Of a stretch of DNA of 60,000 nt, positions 1 through 11,200 are shown piece by piece; within the stretch, counting starts at the first letter, position 1; each line of letters opens with the position of its first letter. Origin of the DNA: Cryptomeria japonica (Eukaryota; Streptophyta; Pinopsida; Cupressales; Cupressaceae); the NCBI RefSeq assembly GCF_030272615.1, contig NC_081407.1, positions 439,857,213 to 439,917,212 of the forward strand, read 5' to 3'. Below the pieces are notes generated by a model that was not told where the DNA came from, ran no database searches, and saw only the letters and a list, made by a program, of their open reading frames with translations. The position numbers were made by a program, and so were the translations under genes.

Positions 1-745
1 CATGTGGTGAAGTGTAAAACCTTTTTGGAGATATTTGGAATGTGTGCTAACATGGTGTGAATCTTCACACGTCTTTCACATTTGATGTATAGATCGTTTT
101 GGGACTGATAGTGCATATAGACACTACATCATTTATAGGTCAACTTAATAGAGGGTATAGAAGACCTGATTGACATATAAAGGACAAAAAAATTGAGTAA
201 AGATGGTATGATGCGATTCTAAGGTTCTGTGTGACATGCAAAACTAATGTGAAGTAATACAGAGGTCTGGATGTGATACAGTGTAATAATAAAGACCGAT
301 TTAGACGAGTATTAAACTTTGAACTATTATCTGCATATTGGTAGATGCTATTCTCTTGCAGTTCTATCTATAGACCTTATTGTATCTAAACAAATGTTTT
401 GTATCTTGCCTTGAAGAAGTGATCTTCAACTATGCAAGTCTTTTGTATCTTGTCCTTAGGTTGTGCAACTTAGCTTGCAAGTCCGAAGTAGTGAGTTCCC
501 TAGGTCGTGGCCCAAAACTTTGTAAGAAATTTTAGCATATACTGTGAGTGTTATTCTCGCCGTGATTTTTCCACATAAAAATCTTGGTGTTCTTATGTGG
601 TTGTACTTGTTGTTTTGATTATTTACTGTCATGTGTGTGTAATGGATGTTATACTAAAGGCTTAATGGAATACATGATTTAATCTAATCAAGTTTTAGTA
701 TATGTTGATTCTCACCCCCCCTCTCCCCAACACTCGATAGTGTTC
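1..745 (+). mobile_element. Copia-type LTR fragment (3' part)
   Basis: No coding sequence. The stretch around 565-605 carries a 'gatttttccac' then 'aaaaatcttggtgtt' block, which recurs in the better-defined copia-type LTRs of this window (near 33400, 40960 and 46780). It is followed at 711-745 by the C-rich 'cacccccc...ctctcc' tract that ends those LTRs. No primer-binding site follows and the left end is outside the window, so it is either a solo LTR or a truncated element. The orientation is inferred from the order of these blocks. Confidence 0.4.
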
Positions 746-2608
746 AATATGTATGTATGTATGTATGAGCATATACATATAATGTTCTACTAAATTAGAT
801 ATGTAATAAATTTAGTAATTGACCTAGATAAATAAATTGAGTTGGAAAAGCACATTTGATTGTATATGAAAATATAATTAAATAACAATAAGTAAATATA
901 TACCTTGATGTTGAAAAAAGGACGTTAAATTGACTATGATAAATGATTATTACCTTGGTTATAAATTTGATAGAGGATCTTATAATTTAGGACCAATAAA
1001 TAATTTGAAAAGGGATTACTTTTAGTTTTTGAATGTCAATTTGATTTTTAGATTAGGAAGAATGTCAAATTAGTTATAACTGTTTGTTGAGACAATGTAC
1101 TTAAGATTCATATATAAAGTGACTTATTAAATAGAAGATAAAAGTACAAAGTATGCACTAAGTTCACCTTTATAATCTATTAATGTGCATAACTAACTGT
1201 TTGTTGAGACAATGTACTTAAGATTCATATATAAAGTGACTTATTAAATAGAAGATAAAAGTACAAAGTATGCACTAAGTTCACCTTTATAATCTATTAA
1301 TGTGCAAGGTACATACTTTTTTGGTCAATGAGAGTGCCACGTTAGCTTAAATTATGTACAAATACTTGATGCAGTTAGTATGCCCATATAATATGATTTA
1401 CAAAATTAATGATAAATGTGCAAAGCATGTACTTTTTATCTTTACAATATTAAAATGTATACATTTGTTTAATTAAGTGATTGAATTTTATTTTCATAGT
1501 GAGGGATGTTTATTGAAAGCTATTGAGGTAGGGTCTAAATTTAACAATCAGTTATGGGTGTTAGACAAATTTTCTGTGAAAGATATCTATTTAAAAATTA
1601 CCCTTCAAATAATAATTTTAAAAAGCAAAATAAAATAATCTTTAACAGTATGAGGGATCATGTAATATGATCTGGAACTTTGATACAAAAATATCTCGAC
1701 ATAATTTCATACAAAATACTCATAACAAAACAAAATAATCGTATACATTTTTTTTATGGCCTATCCATAATCAACCCTTTCATGTTATATAATCTTCTTA
1801 AACTTATACTATAATTTATAGAAAAATGACTAAATAAATCATATGGTCATGAAATTTTAAGACTGCATGTTAAACTAAATATATTTTGTTTTATTATAAC
1901 CATATTATATAATATGCATTTTACAACATTGGATAAAGATATGAATGGATGTATAGTAAATACATTTAAAAAAATAAACATTATGGAGCTTGTCTACTAT
2001 TGAGAATTTTCAATGCTAAAATGACAAGCAAGACAACGATAACTTCAAAACTCAACAGCAATCAAATCAGTAGTTATAACATGATGTTTAGTAGAATAAT
2101 AAGGTTGAATTGAAGAACTATGTATATTTTGATTTTTTAGTTAAAAATTACATAATGTGCATTTTAAAATATTAGGTAAAGACTTAAATGAATGCACTCT
2201 AGATGAGTTTGAAATTAAACATTAACCTAACAACTAAATCAAGAGATATAACAAGATGTATAGTAGACTAGAGGGAGGCATCAACAAACTTAAAAACCCA
2301 ACAACCAGCTCAAGAGGATATAACAAGAAGGTACAATTTTTAAGCAGCAAAAGAGGCCCATTCTTCATGGTAAGACCAAGTACAGAGCTAAGCAATCTAC
2401 CACTGAATTTCTAGTCTGAACCCATTTTTCAAATATAAGACTCTCATAATTTGCAAGGTCTGTTGTACATTGTTTTAGAAGGACTAGCTCTGTAAAGAGT
2501 AAACCTAAATTCTCAATTCCTCTTGATACAAAATCAAAAAGAAAAACATTATTATACTCTGCAATATCGGCATTGATGTTCTACTCTAATGGGTGTCTAA
2601 CCAAGCTT
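746..2608. other. AT-rich non-coding sequence
   Basis: No supportable gene. It contains a short (ATGT)n run near 750-768 and a recent tandem duplication (listed separately). The rest is AT-rich sequence with no ORF or element ends that I can recognise. Confidence 0.6.
1078..1306. repeat. 117-bp tandem duplication, two copies
   Basis: A unit starting 'aactgtttgttgagacaatg' occurs at 1078 and again at 1195 (period 117). The two copies look identical over about 112 bp and diverge after 1306. The near-perfect match points to a recent local duplication in otherwise unremarkable DNA. Confidence 0.9.
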
Positions 2609-2860
2609 CTAATGGCCCATTCCAGGGCTTGGAACAGACCTGAGAAGACGCTGAGTCCTATCCATATCCTTCCCTCCTACCATCTTCCTATGATTGTACC
2701 TCATTCTTGAGAGCTTTAAGCCCATGCCCATGTGGGCTTGGGTGATTTCAGACTCCTCAGAGGAATGATAAATTCTGCTGCCATCCACAACCACATTACA
2801 GTTATAGGAATGAAGAACAAATAATAGTAGCAGAAATGACATTGTAATGCAGCTCTCCAT
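2609..2860 (-). CDS. CEP-like secreted signalling peptide precursor
   Basis: Single-exon ORF of 83 residues. The N-terminus (about residues 1-26) is a classic signal peptide with a hydrophobic run 'MSFLLLLFVL'. The middle is variable and basic. The C-terminus ends exactly at a conserved peptide-hormone motif, RSVPSPGMGH followed by the stop. Plant CEP peptides end in a P-x-SPG-x-GH core, and the related PIP peptides end in SGPS...GH. The R-S-V-P-S-P-G form is closest to the divergent CEP13-15 type as I remember it. The expected role is a secreted prepropeptide, cleaved and proline-hydroxylated to a short ligand read by a leucine-rich-repeat receptor kinase at the cell surface. Met1 or Met7 could be the start, since both leave a signal peptide. 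An out-of-frame ATG lies just upstream ('atggtgc' before the start). A TATA box sits about 75 bp upstream. The frame is intact, unlike every other ORF here. Assignment to CEP rather than PIP is by motif only. Confidence 0.72.
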   Translation of the reverse strand: MESCITMSFLLLLFVLHSYNCNVVVDGSRIYHSSEESEITQAHMGMGLKLSRMRYNHRKMVGGKDMDRTQRLLRSVPSPGMGH

Positions 2861-2933
2861 GCACCATAACAGTTAATAATTGAGCAATTAAGATATTTCT
2901 TATGAAGTTGTGAGTAAAGCTTGATGAGAAGAA

Positions 2934-2947
2934 GGTATATATATAGG
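2934..2947 (-). promoter_or_regulatory. TATA box of the CEP-like gene
   Basis: On the minus strand the sequence reads cctatatatatacc, about 75-87 bp upstream of the ATG. With a usual 25-35 bp TATA-to-start distance this predicts a 5' leader of about 40-50 nt. The position and sequence fit a plant core promoter. Confidence 0.6.
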
Positions 2948-3902
2948 ATTCATATCTAGCAACCTCAATTTTCGGTTCACAATAACTGCATTCCCTGTTT
3001 GATATTCCTGGTTTCCAGGAAGAAAAGTAAAAGTCGTGGACAAAATAAAATGTTGTGGGAATCTGGATGACGAAGCTTAATCTTTGTCACATATTTGAGG
3101 GAACTGTTTGTTGAAGGATTAAATGACCACGAGTTTCTGCCTTGCTCGGAGATAAATTTGTTTACCTAAGATAGGTCCTACCAACCAACATTATTGTCAA
3201 AGAAATTGTTGCCCAGGTATAGTAAAGTAGAGATATTTGTTAAAATGAAGCTCAACTCTTAGAATATGCACTTAAATTCTGGAAGAAAGTAGGTGATATG
3301 GAGTAATATTTTGAATTGGGACAGGTAAATTGGGAGTACAAAAATAAATATGTGGTTTAAGAGAAAAAAGTATGGAGATAATAGGAAGATATGTGTAACT
3401 ATTTGAATCTCTTATTTCTTTCAATAAAGAAAAAAAAAGTATGAAGGTATAACAAAGGTACGAAGGTAGAATAAAGGCATGTTGTTAGATTAAGGGCATG
3501 AAGTTATTATAAAAGACATGAAGTCAAATCAATAGGATGAACTTCCGGGATAGAGCAATAGTAAGCACAATATGTAAAGGAGAAATGTAATGCCCAAAAT
3601 GTAAAGATATGTTCATAAACATGTTGTAATGTAACTGGAAAGATGTATTAGTGTCAGCTTAATAATAGAACAAGATAGGGCTAAATGGCTAAATAAACAT
3701 TATGTGGTGACTGATAATGTGAGTCGTTTCAATAGATAAGCATGAAAGTATGTGCAAATAATGTAGTCATGAAGGCAAATGTGAAGTATATCTCTATTGG
3801 TCAAGAATCTATCCTAGGTCCAATAAGAATAATGCAATAAATGTGCATTGCACATGGCATAAATGATAAAGTTACTAGTAAATTGACACATTTGTGATTG
3901 TG
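2948..3902. other. Non-coding sequence upstream of the CEP-like gene
   Basis: This would be the promoter-side flank of the minus-strand peptide gene. No ORF, element end or tandem repeat of note was seen. Regulatory sites cannot be assigned from sequence alone. Confidence 0.5.
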
Positions 3903-3907
3903 GGGTA

Positions 3908-4045
3908 TGTTGGCAGTGGGTCAGTGTCCCTCGCAGGGATTCGCAACATGGTTTAACAGCCTCCTATGGATTCTATAAGTCTAGTGGTTGTATCGAACAT
4001 TGACGGGTTGATCTTTTAGTGCAATGACAACCCTAGCTTGTAACA
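3908..4045 (+). repeat. 5' LTR of the TRIM
   Basis: 138 bp, TGTTGGCAGTGGG at the start and cttgtaaca at the end. It is preceded by target duplication GGGTA. Confidence 0.85.
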
Positions 4046-4047
4046 GG

Positions 4048-4066
4048 TGGTATGAGAGCTTGGTCA
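4048..4066 (+). promoter_or_regulatory. Primer-binding site of the TRIM (iMet tRNA)
   Basis: tggtatgagagcttggtc differs from the usual plant initiator-Met primer site (TGGTATCAGAGC) at one position in the first twelve. It starts two bases after the LTR. Confidence 0.8.
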
Positions 4067-4102
4067 CAAGTTCGAATCACGCAGGCCATGACGAGTGACA
4101 CT

Positions 4103-4113
4103 AGAAGGGGGAT
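4103..4113 (+). promoter_or_regulatory. Polypurine tract of the TRIM
   Basis: agaagggggat directly abuts the 3' LTR, the expected plus-strand primer. Confidence 0.75.
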
Positions 4114-4251
4114 TGTTGACAGTGGGCCACCGTCCCTCGCGAAGATTCACAACATGGTTTAACAACCCCCTGTGGATTCTATAAGTCTAGTGGTTGTATT
4201 GGGCATTGACAAGTCGATCTTTTGGTGCAATGACAACCCTAGCTTGTAACG
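4114..4251 (+). repeat. 3' LTR of the TRIM
   Basis: 138 bp, TGTTGACAGTGGG at the start. The last base is G where the 5' copy has A. It is followed by target duplication GGGTA. Confidence 0.85.
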
Positions 4252-4256
4252 GGGTA

Positions 4257-6084
4257 TGTCAATGTGCATGAATAAGTGTCAAACATTAATGTGGTCCCCC
4301 AAATGTGTCATAGGGAAAAAAATCTTGTTTGTAGAAGAAAGGGTTGTAATAAATGCACTATGCATGAAAAATGAGTGGACAAGTGTGTGCAACTTAGGTA
4401 TCAATGTGAATAATGCATGCCATTGTGAATATGATTACATTGGTTTGAAAATGTTAGATGCAATTTTTTTCTCAATGAGAAAAGGAAGGATGAACAATAA
4501 AATATTATTAATTTATTACACATTCACCCTCACAAAACTAGAATTTTCACAACTCTAAGAATTCTTGCATTCTATGAAAATTTAGTGGTCCAATAAAGCT
4601 ACATGTTGACCAAGGGTGATTGAGTGCAAGTCTAGATTGAGCAACATAAGCCTTTTGATAGATTGAGTGACCCTAAAACCCTAATTTATAATTTATTATT
4701 TTATTTTCAAATATCCTTTAAAAATAATTCCTTGATAAATTCTATATTTTTCTCTAATTTTAGAGACACACATGCCTATACTACTAGGCATAACTCATCT
4801 TGTATATTGATCCCTGTATCACAAACCTATTGTTATCACGAAGGATTGCACCGTGAATGCTAAGTGTAAAACTCAACATTTTTGTGAAACATGGAATGAT
4901 CCTCGGGCCTATGGGTTTCCTATCTTGAGGATCAATCTCTAGATGAAGGGTTGGTTCCCTATAAAACACCTCCTAAAACTATTAACTTGGCTGGAAAAGA
5001 GATAGGAAGGAATTGAAATCCTAAAGCTATAGGAGGTGATTGCACCAAAATAGTATGATTCTATTCATCGTCCTAAACCTATAATCAGCTGCAAAAGACT
5101 TAGATTTTATTTCACAATTCAATTTAGATCATAAAGTTCATAAACATTTCACATGAAAGTTCAAAGTTTCAATTTTATTTGAAGGAAAACTATGTTTTCA
5201 CAACGATAACTGATTGAAAGCTTGACAAAACACAACATGCAACCTAAATTTAATATGTAATTCTTATTTTGCAAAGCATAAATGAGACATAAAATAAAAG
5301 ATTCAATAACAAATCACGATATTTATACCAAATCATTCATTTGACAATGGAAAAACAAGATATATTGATAAGGAAATCTACTATCTCTTTATTGAAAACT
5401 GAAAAATAAATGCTATTACAATGCTTGAGAATTGAATAAAATTAAGGTACAAAGCTTTCAACTTGCTGAATATGCAACAAGAAAGAAAAAACTAACTTAG
5501 AAAGGAGAAAACCAGACTTATAGAGGAAGTCTTGAGAAGAAGACGAGCCGAGCTGACTTTCCTTTGAAGAACTAAAAATGAACTTGGTCTAACTTGGTCT
5601 TCAACCTCAATCCTATCTCTGATTTACATGATGAAGCCTTTGGGGTCGAATTTGAAGAAGAAGCATGCATAAAAGGTGCTACAACTGTTGGAAACTAAAA
5701 TTTTGTAGGTCCAAACTGCTTCTTGACTCATGCACTATCCATGTGGGGTCAAAAATGATGTGAAACTGCTTGTAACTATCCCCAAACCCCTTATTTTTAG
5801 GCCTAGAACTAATGTATGCATTTAGAACTCCACCTCTTTAAATGCTTGGCATGATCTTAGGGATTGTCTTTGAACTTGGAGTTCAACTATCCATTCATTA
5901 GGCATAGGCTCCTTAAAAGTGTTTTCTAACTATTAAGAACTATTTTAGGTCTGCAAATTGCTCAAAACACTATCTCCATCATAGATATCCCTTACTTTGA
6001 GTTGAAAGTTTGAAACCCTAGACTGTTATCACTGCATTTTGATGACAAGCTCACTGTCCTTAATGAATTGTCAACAAAGTGCTA
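4257..6084. other. Non-coding sequence between the TRIM and the LINE
   Basis: AT-rich with no convincing coding potential. The ORFs present are short and lack recognisable domains. It directly abuts the left TSD of the LINE, so it is the pre-insertion target locus, which resumes at 14161. Confidence 0.5.
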
Positions 6085-6103
6085 AGACTGTCTTATCAAT
6101 GTT
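6085..6103. repeat. Left target-site duplication of the LINE
   Basis: agactgtcttatcaatgtt, 19 bp, is exactly repeated at 14142-14160. Beyond it one mismatch is followed by five more matching bases (tgatt). Length and variability are typical of L1 target-primed insertion. Confidence 0.85.
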
Positions 6104-6264
6104 CTGATTGATTGAAAAACAGGTTTTAAGGACCCGAAACCATTACAACATAGTTATAAAGAAAGTTGAGAAAAAAGAGTCCACATACAGAGCGACTAGT
6201 CAAAAGACCAGCGAACAGAAAAAATAGCTAAACAACAAAAAACAACAAAGAACCCAAAGAGACA

Positions 6265-7989
6265 CTACATAGTAATTTTCTTTAGCAGATCCTCTGCCTT
6301 AGTCACTAGCTCATCATAGGTCACCCCAACTACTTTTAGCTCCTCCAAGTCCTTATTCACTTTCTTTTCCTTCCTCTTTCCACGGGTGCAGGTTCTGGGA
6401 CCTTGGGCTTCCCCTGTTCCTTCTGCATCCAGGTCAATTTCCTGGGTTTCCTTTTCGTCATCAAGCTTGCTGATGAGGGTATGGGTATTGTTGGCTAAGA
6501 TTTTCAGAATGTTGAGGCTTTGCTCCGCAATGTTCTTGAGGCACTCCTCTATCTTGTCCACTTTGGCAACTATGTCCGAGAGTGTTTTTTCACTAGTTTC
6601 CTCCAGGGTCTTTCTATCCTATATCTCCTTTTCAATTTTCTCAAACCGGGGATCAAAGGCATCTCTGATGTCTTCCGCTTTAGCAATTGTGTTCTTCAGG
6701 TCTTTGATATAATCGGCCATAGTGTTCCCCTCTCCAATGTTAATAGTCTCCAGTATCAGGACTCTGTTGCAAAGTTTTTTGTACTCATCCACAGTTTTCT
6801 TATTCCCATCAATAAGCCATTCCATGGTTTTCATAAAACCCTTCAAGGCCTCGGGAGGAGGACTAGGAGAGGGAGTCACTTTTCCAGGGGTTGTCTGTTC
6901 ATCTTTAGAGATATGGAGGGCAGAAATAGTGTCGGCGACCCTGAGAGTCTCCTCCATAGTCTCCATATCTAGGCTTTGTTTAGCTTCCAGGGCCCTTGTT
7001 TGCTTGTCCTCTTCCAGTTCCTTGTTGGTCTCCTCCGGTTCTTTGCCAGTCTCCTCTATTTTCTTTTGCTTCTTTCTGGGCTGGGCTTGGTTCTTACTTT
7101 TTTCCTTCAGCACCCCCTTAGGGTTCTTCTTCTCCTCAGGGACATCAGAGTACTCTTCTTCCAAAGAAATACTAATCAAGGGTTTGCTTTGGGGTTTTTT
7201 GCTCTTAGAAGAAGAGGGTCTTGATTTCCTCTTCTTACTACTCTCATACTCTGAGTCATCAGAGCTTTCCTCATTATCAGTCGAGGAAACATTGTCTGAT
7301 TCCTCCTCCTCTGAGAAATTAGAATCTGACAAATCATCTTCCAAATCCACAGAGAGCTGCATTCGGTTGATTTTATTGGCCTTTAAATGGTCATAAATGA
7401 GGACCATAAGTCCCTGGTGCATTGCAGTATCACCCCGAGGATTTTCTTTATAGGCTTTTAGGGAGGCATTCATAGAACAGAGCAAGAAGTAAGGGAAATT
7501 CACCTTATCATTATGCCTAAAATGATTTAGGAGGACAAAATGATACCCATACACTTTCGTAAACCTACCATCTAGCGTTATATATCTCATTAAAACAAAG
7601 AGAATTTCCCGCCAGGGTTTTGCAAAAGCCCTAGGCGGGTAATAGGTTTTACTCAACTTTACCAGTCTTTTCTTCTCTTTCTCTGTGACCAGGTACCTTT
7701 CAATGGCTTCCTTGCTGACCTTCCTATCTCTGTAGAAGTTGCAGCCCTCCCTTTTGAGCCCTGTGGCTTTAGTTATTAAGTCTTCATCAATTTCCACCAG
7801 CTGGTCACCCATTTTAAGCATGCCCTTCTTCCAATTTTTGCAGAAGAAGCTAGTTATCTTTCCATCCCAACCATAGAGTCTCTCAATGAAGCTCAAAAGA
7901 CCACCCTTCTACAAAATTTCCCATGCCTCTTCTTTCTGTTTCCACTCCTTGCAACTGCTTGGCTCATACCTTCTCCTGTTTCCGCCCAT
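6265..7989 (-). pseudogene. LINE ORF3: TGL-motif / coiled-coil protein of unknown function
   Basis: About 574 codons in one frame, broken by two TAG stops (7909-7911 and 6619-6621). The chosen start (7989) gives MGGNRRRYEPSSCKEW. The N-terminal roughly 200 residues look globular, with an 'ITKATGLKREG' stretch and a hydrophobic 'FPYFLLCSMNASLKAY' helix. Then come an acidic Ser/Asp/Glu run (near 7370-7250), a Lys/Pro-rich basic run (7250-7080), and a predicted coiled-coil C-terminus. No RT, nuclease or protease signature is visible. The plan resembles the extra ORFs of plant LTR elements, including the one at 36766-40061 in this window. It lies inside the LINE's TSDs in LINE orientation, about 210 bp after ORF2. 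It could be a true LINE ORF, a captured gene, or an old nested insertion whose ends I cannot see. Confidence 0.7.
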
Positions 7990-8200
7990 GGTGTCGTTTC
8001 TCACAGTCAAGTTTAGATTACAAAACTGGTGAAATAGAAAGCTTTTTGAAGTTAAAACATAAACCCAAAAAGCGTGCATAGCAATTATGATTTGATGGGT
8101 TATAACACACGTTTTGCTAGCTTTGATATTATAATGAGTAATTCCCTTATTATAGAAGTAACTCGAAGTACTAACTTCAGTACTTATCATAATTGCCCTG

Positions 8201-11200
8201 TCAATCAAGAGTCTTTGGGGTACTTCGATATCTTTCATTAATTATGATTTGTTTGACATCTTCGGGGAGACCGCTCTCACCTGTCCACGTGGTAATCGTC
8301 TCATTCTTAATCGCCACGTTTGCAGCCCAATCAGCAGAACAGTTGGCCTCCCGATAAATATGGGATATGTGGCATTTTTTGAAGGTTCTAATAATATCAA
8401 TGGAAGAAAAAATTATATTGTGAATCGACCAAGAGGGCTTTGATGTCCCATTGAGACACTTAATTATATTATTGGAATCCCCTTCTATCCAGAGATAGGG
8501 GCAATTCCATTTTTTGGCTAGAATAATGCCTTGAAGGGCTGCCATAGCTTCCGCTTTATGATTGGTTTGAATGCCAATAGGGACAACAATCATACCTTTG
8601 CAAATGCCTCTATTGTCTCTGAGAATAGCTCCACAGCCTGAGGGACCTAGGTTTCCTTTGGCTGCTCCATCAAAATTGATTTTGAGCCAACCTTGGGGAG
8701 GGGTTTGCCATTTAACTTCAAGCCTTTTATTATAACTGATATTATGACCATCAATGATCTTCATATTCCAAGCTCTTAAGATATTTGACTCCAAGGAGTT
8801 GTTAGAGTAACAAGAGACCTCCATAGTTCCCATATTTTCCTGAATAGCCCTCTGAATTTTTTGAAAAACAATGTCTTGATTTAAGGACACATCCCTGAAT
8901 ATTTGGTTGTTTCTTTCCTTCCAAAGACCCCACAAAATGTGTGGAAAAGAGAGCTGCCACATACATCTCAGAAAAGAGTTGGTCCAATGAATTTGCCAAG
9001 AGGAGAACAAATCTCTGATGTTACTGGGAAACACCCAAGCTAGACTAAAGCCCTTGAGGAAGCTTTCCCAAACAGAGGTTGAGAAAGAACAGTGGAGGGC
9101 AAGATGGTCCATTTATTCTTCCTCTTGAAAGCATAGCACACACCTGTTTGGAAGGGCAAAACCTCTGCATTTTAGGTTGTCAACAGTAAGGATCTTATTC
9201 TGGAGAATAGTCTAGAAGAACAAATTGATTTTGGGAGTGAGACCTTTTAACCAAGCTTTAGACCAGAAGGGATTCATAGGAGGGGAGGGGGAGAGGATAC
9301 AATACATAGAAGATATAGTAAAAATACCTTTGGGGTTATATTTCCAGATCAGGGAATCCTCTTCCTTATTCAGCCAAATAGCAAACAATTGGGTTTTGAG
9401 CTTAGAGAGATTGGGATGAATACTATCAATGTTATGCCAGTTGTTCCGATTCCAGTAATCTGCCACTACGGTACCAAAAGAGCCAATACAGGAGGGGGCA
9501 TGGGAAGCCCACTCATGGAAATCCATAAGGGGTTTGTCAAAAAGCCAGGGATCCTCCCAGAATCTAACTTTTCTGCCATTTCCAAGTTTCCATATCACCC
9601 CTTTAGCAATCACATCTTTACATTTAGAAACATGGTTCCAGATATGTGATCCATTTATGCTGATATCTGAATTAAGAAGAGAAGAAAGAGAAGATGACAG
9701 AAGAGAATACTTACTTCTCCAAATTTTGCACCATTCAAAATCAGAGTGAAACCATCTCCAAGCTTGTTTAGACAAGAGAGCTTCATTTAAAGTGCGAATC
9801 CTCCTGAGCCCTAGAGCACCTTTGCTTTTTGGCTTGTAGACCTGATCCCATGCCACCAAGGGCAATCTTTGCTTTTCCTCAACCCTAGACCATAGGAATC
9901 TTCTTTTAATTTTCACAATAGCTTCAGCATACTTGACTGGAATTCTGAATAAGCTTAGAGCATAAATGGGGATACTTTGGAGAGTAGCCTTAAGGAGAAG
10001 GAGCTTACCAGCTTGACTTAAGAGAGCCCCTTTCCAACCTGCAAGGTTTTTGTGAAATTTATCAACCAACAAACTCCAATAGGAGTCAGGAGGGGCCATC
10101 CCCATGGGGAGACCAAGGTAGGTAGCAGGAAGGTCAGCAATCTTACACTCCAGAATTCTGCTGATCCTTAGTTGTCTTCTCTCCGGGGTATTAATGAAAA
10201 AGACATCACTTTTGGCCCAGTTAATAAGCTGCCTCGTAGCAGAAGCATATTTACACAAAGTACTCTTCAGAACTTTAGCTTCTGAGATGCTTGATTCCCC
10301 CATAATTATTGTATCATCAACAAACTGCTGGTGTGAACAAATAAGGTCAGCAGAAGAAGGTTTGAGGCCCTTAAAGGATCCTATCTGCACCAAGTTTTCC
10401 ATGGTCCGACCAAAGCATTCTGCCAAAATAATGAAAAGGATGGGGGAGATAGGATCTCCTTGCTTAAGACCTCTCGAAGCTTAGAAAAAGGTTGAAGGAG
10501 AACCATTGACAAGAATAGCAAAGGACACAGAAGTAGTAAGTTGGGAGAAAAGATCCACAACTCTTGGGGCAAACCCAAAGGAAGAGAGAACTTTCTCTAG
10601 AAGAGACCAGTCAACCCTATCATAGGATTTGGATAGGTCGAGCTTAAGGATGAGGCCCTGCTTCTTTGCTTTATCAAGAGAGTGAATATTCTCATGAACA
10701 GTAATAATGGAATCGAGAATTTGTCTTCCAGGAACAAACCCATTCTGCTGGTGTTTAATTAAAGTCGAGAGAATAGACAAGAGTCTAGAAGTCAGGACCT
10801 TAGATATGATCTTGTAAAAGGAATTGCAAAGGCTAATAGGTCTGAACTTATCCAAAGAGTCAGCACCTTGAGTCTTGGGGATGAGAGCAATAAAAGTACC
10901 ATTGATTTCCTTCAAGAGTTTTCTAGCCCCAAAGAATTCCTTAACCCCATTAGCAACATCAGTCCCAATAATGTCCCAAAACTCTTGAAAAAAGAGCATT
11001 GGGAAACCATCAGGACTAGGAGCTTTGTTTCCATCAAAGGAGAAAACAACATTTTTAATTTCTAAGGTGGAAGGAATGGAAGAGAGAAATACATTATTTT
11101 GGGCATCAATGAGACAAGGAATGTTCAGGAGAAAAGAGGACTAAGCTTCAGCATCCAGACTCTGATCCCTCGTTAGGAGGTCCGAGAAATACCTCTTAGC

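Larger units (their letters stand above)
3908..4251 (+). mobile_element. Miniature LTR retrotransposon (TRIM), complete
   Basis: Two 138-bp direct repeats (3908-4045 and 4114-4251) begin TGTTG and end in gtaaca / gtaacg. They flank only 68 bp. The inside starts with a primer-binding site resembling that for initiator-Met tRNA and ends with a purine tract, and the whole is bracketed by the 5-bp target duplication GGGTA (3903-3907 and 4252-4256). It has no coding capacity, so it must have moved using another element's proteins. The iMet primer site and TGTTG ends match the copia-type elements in this window. The LTRs differ at roughly a tenth of positions by eye, so it is not recent. Confidence 0.88.

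Noticed and set aside
4065-4085. 'aagttcgaatcacgc' looks like a tRNA/SINE B box
   Set aside because: It lies in the 68-bp inside of the TRIM just after the primer site. No matching A box or cloverleaf was found, so a tRNA gene or SINE is not supported.
4256-4558. Plus-strand ORF of 100 codons next to the TRIM
   Set aside because: It starts inside the TRIM target duplication, has no domain or promoter, and an ORF of this size is expected by chance.
6722-7396. Long plus-strand Ser/Leu-rich ORF
   Set aside because: It is the reverse reading of the charged low-complexity part of LINE ORF3. No start context or domain.
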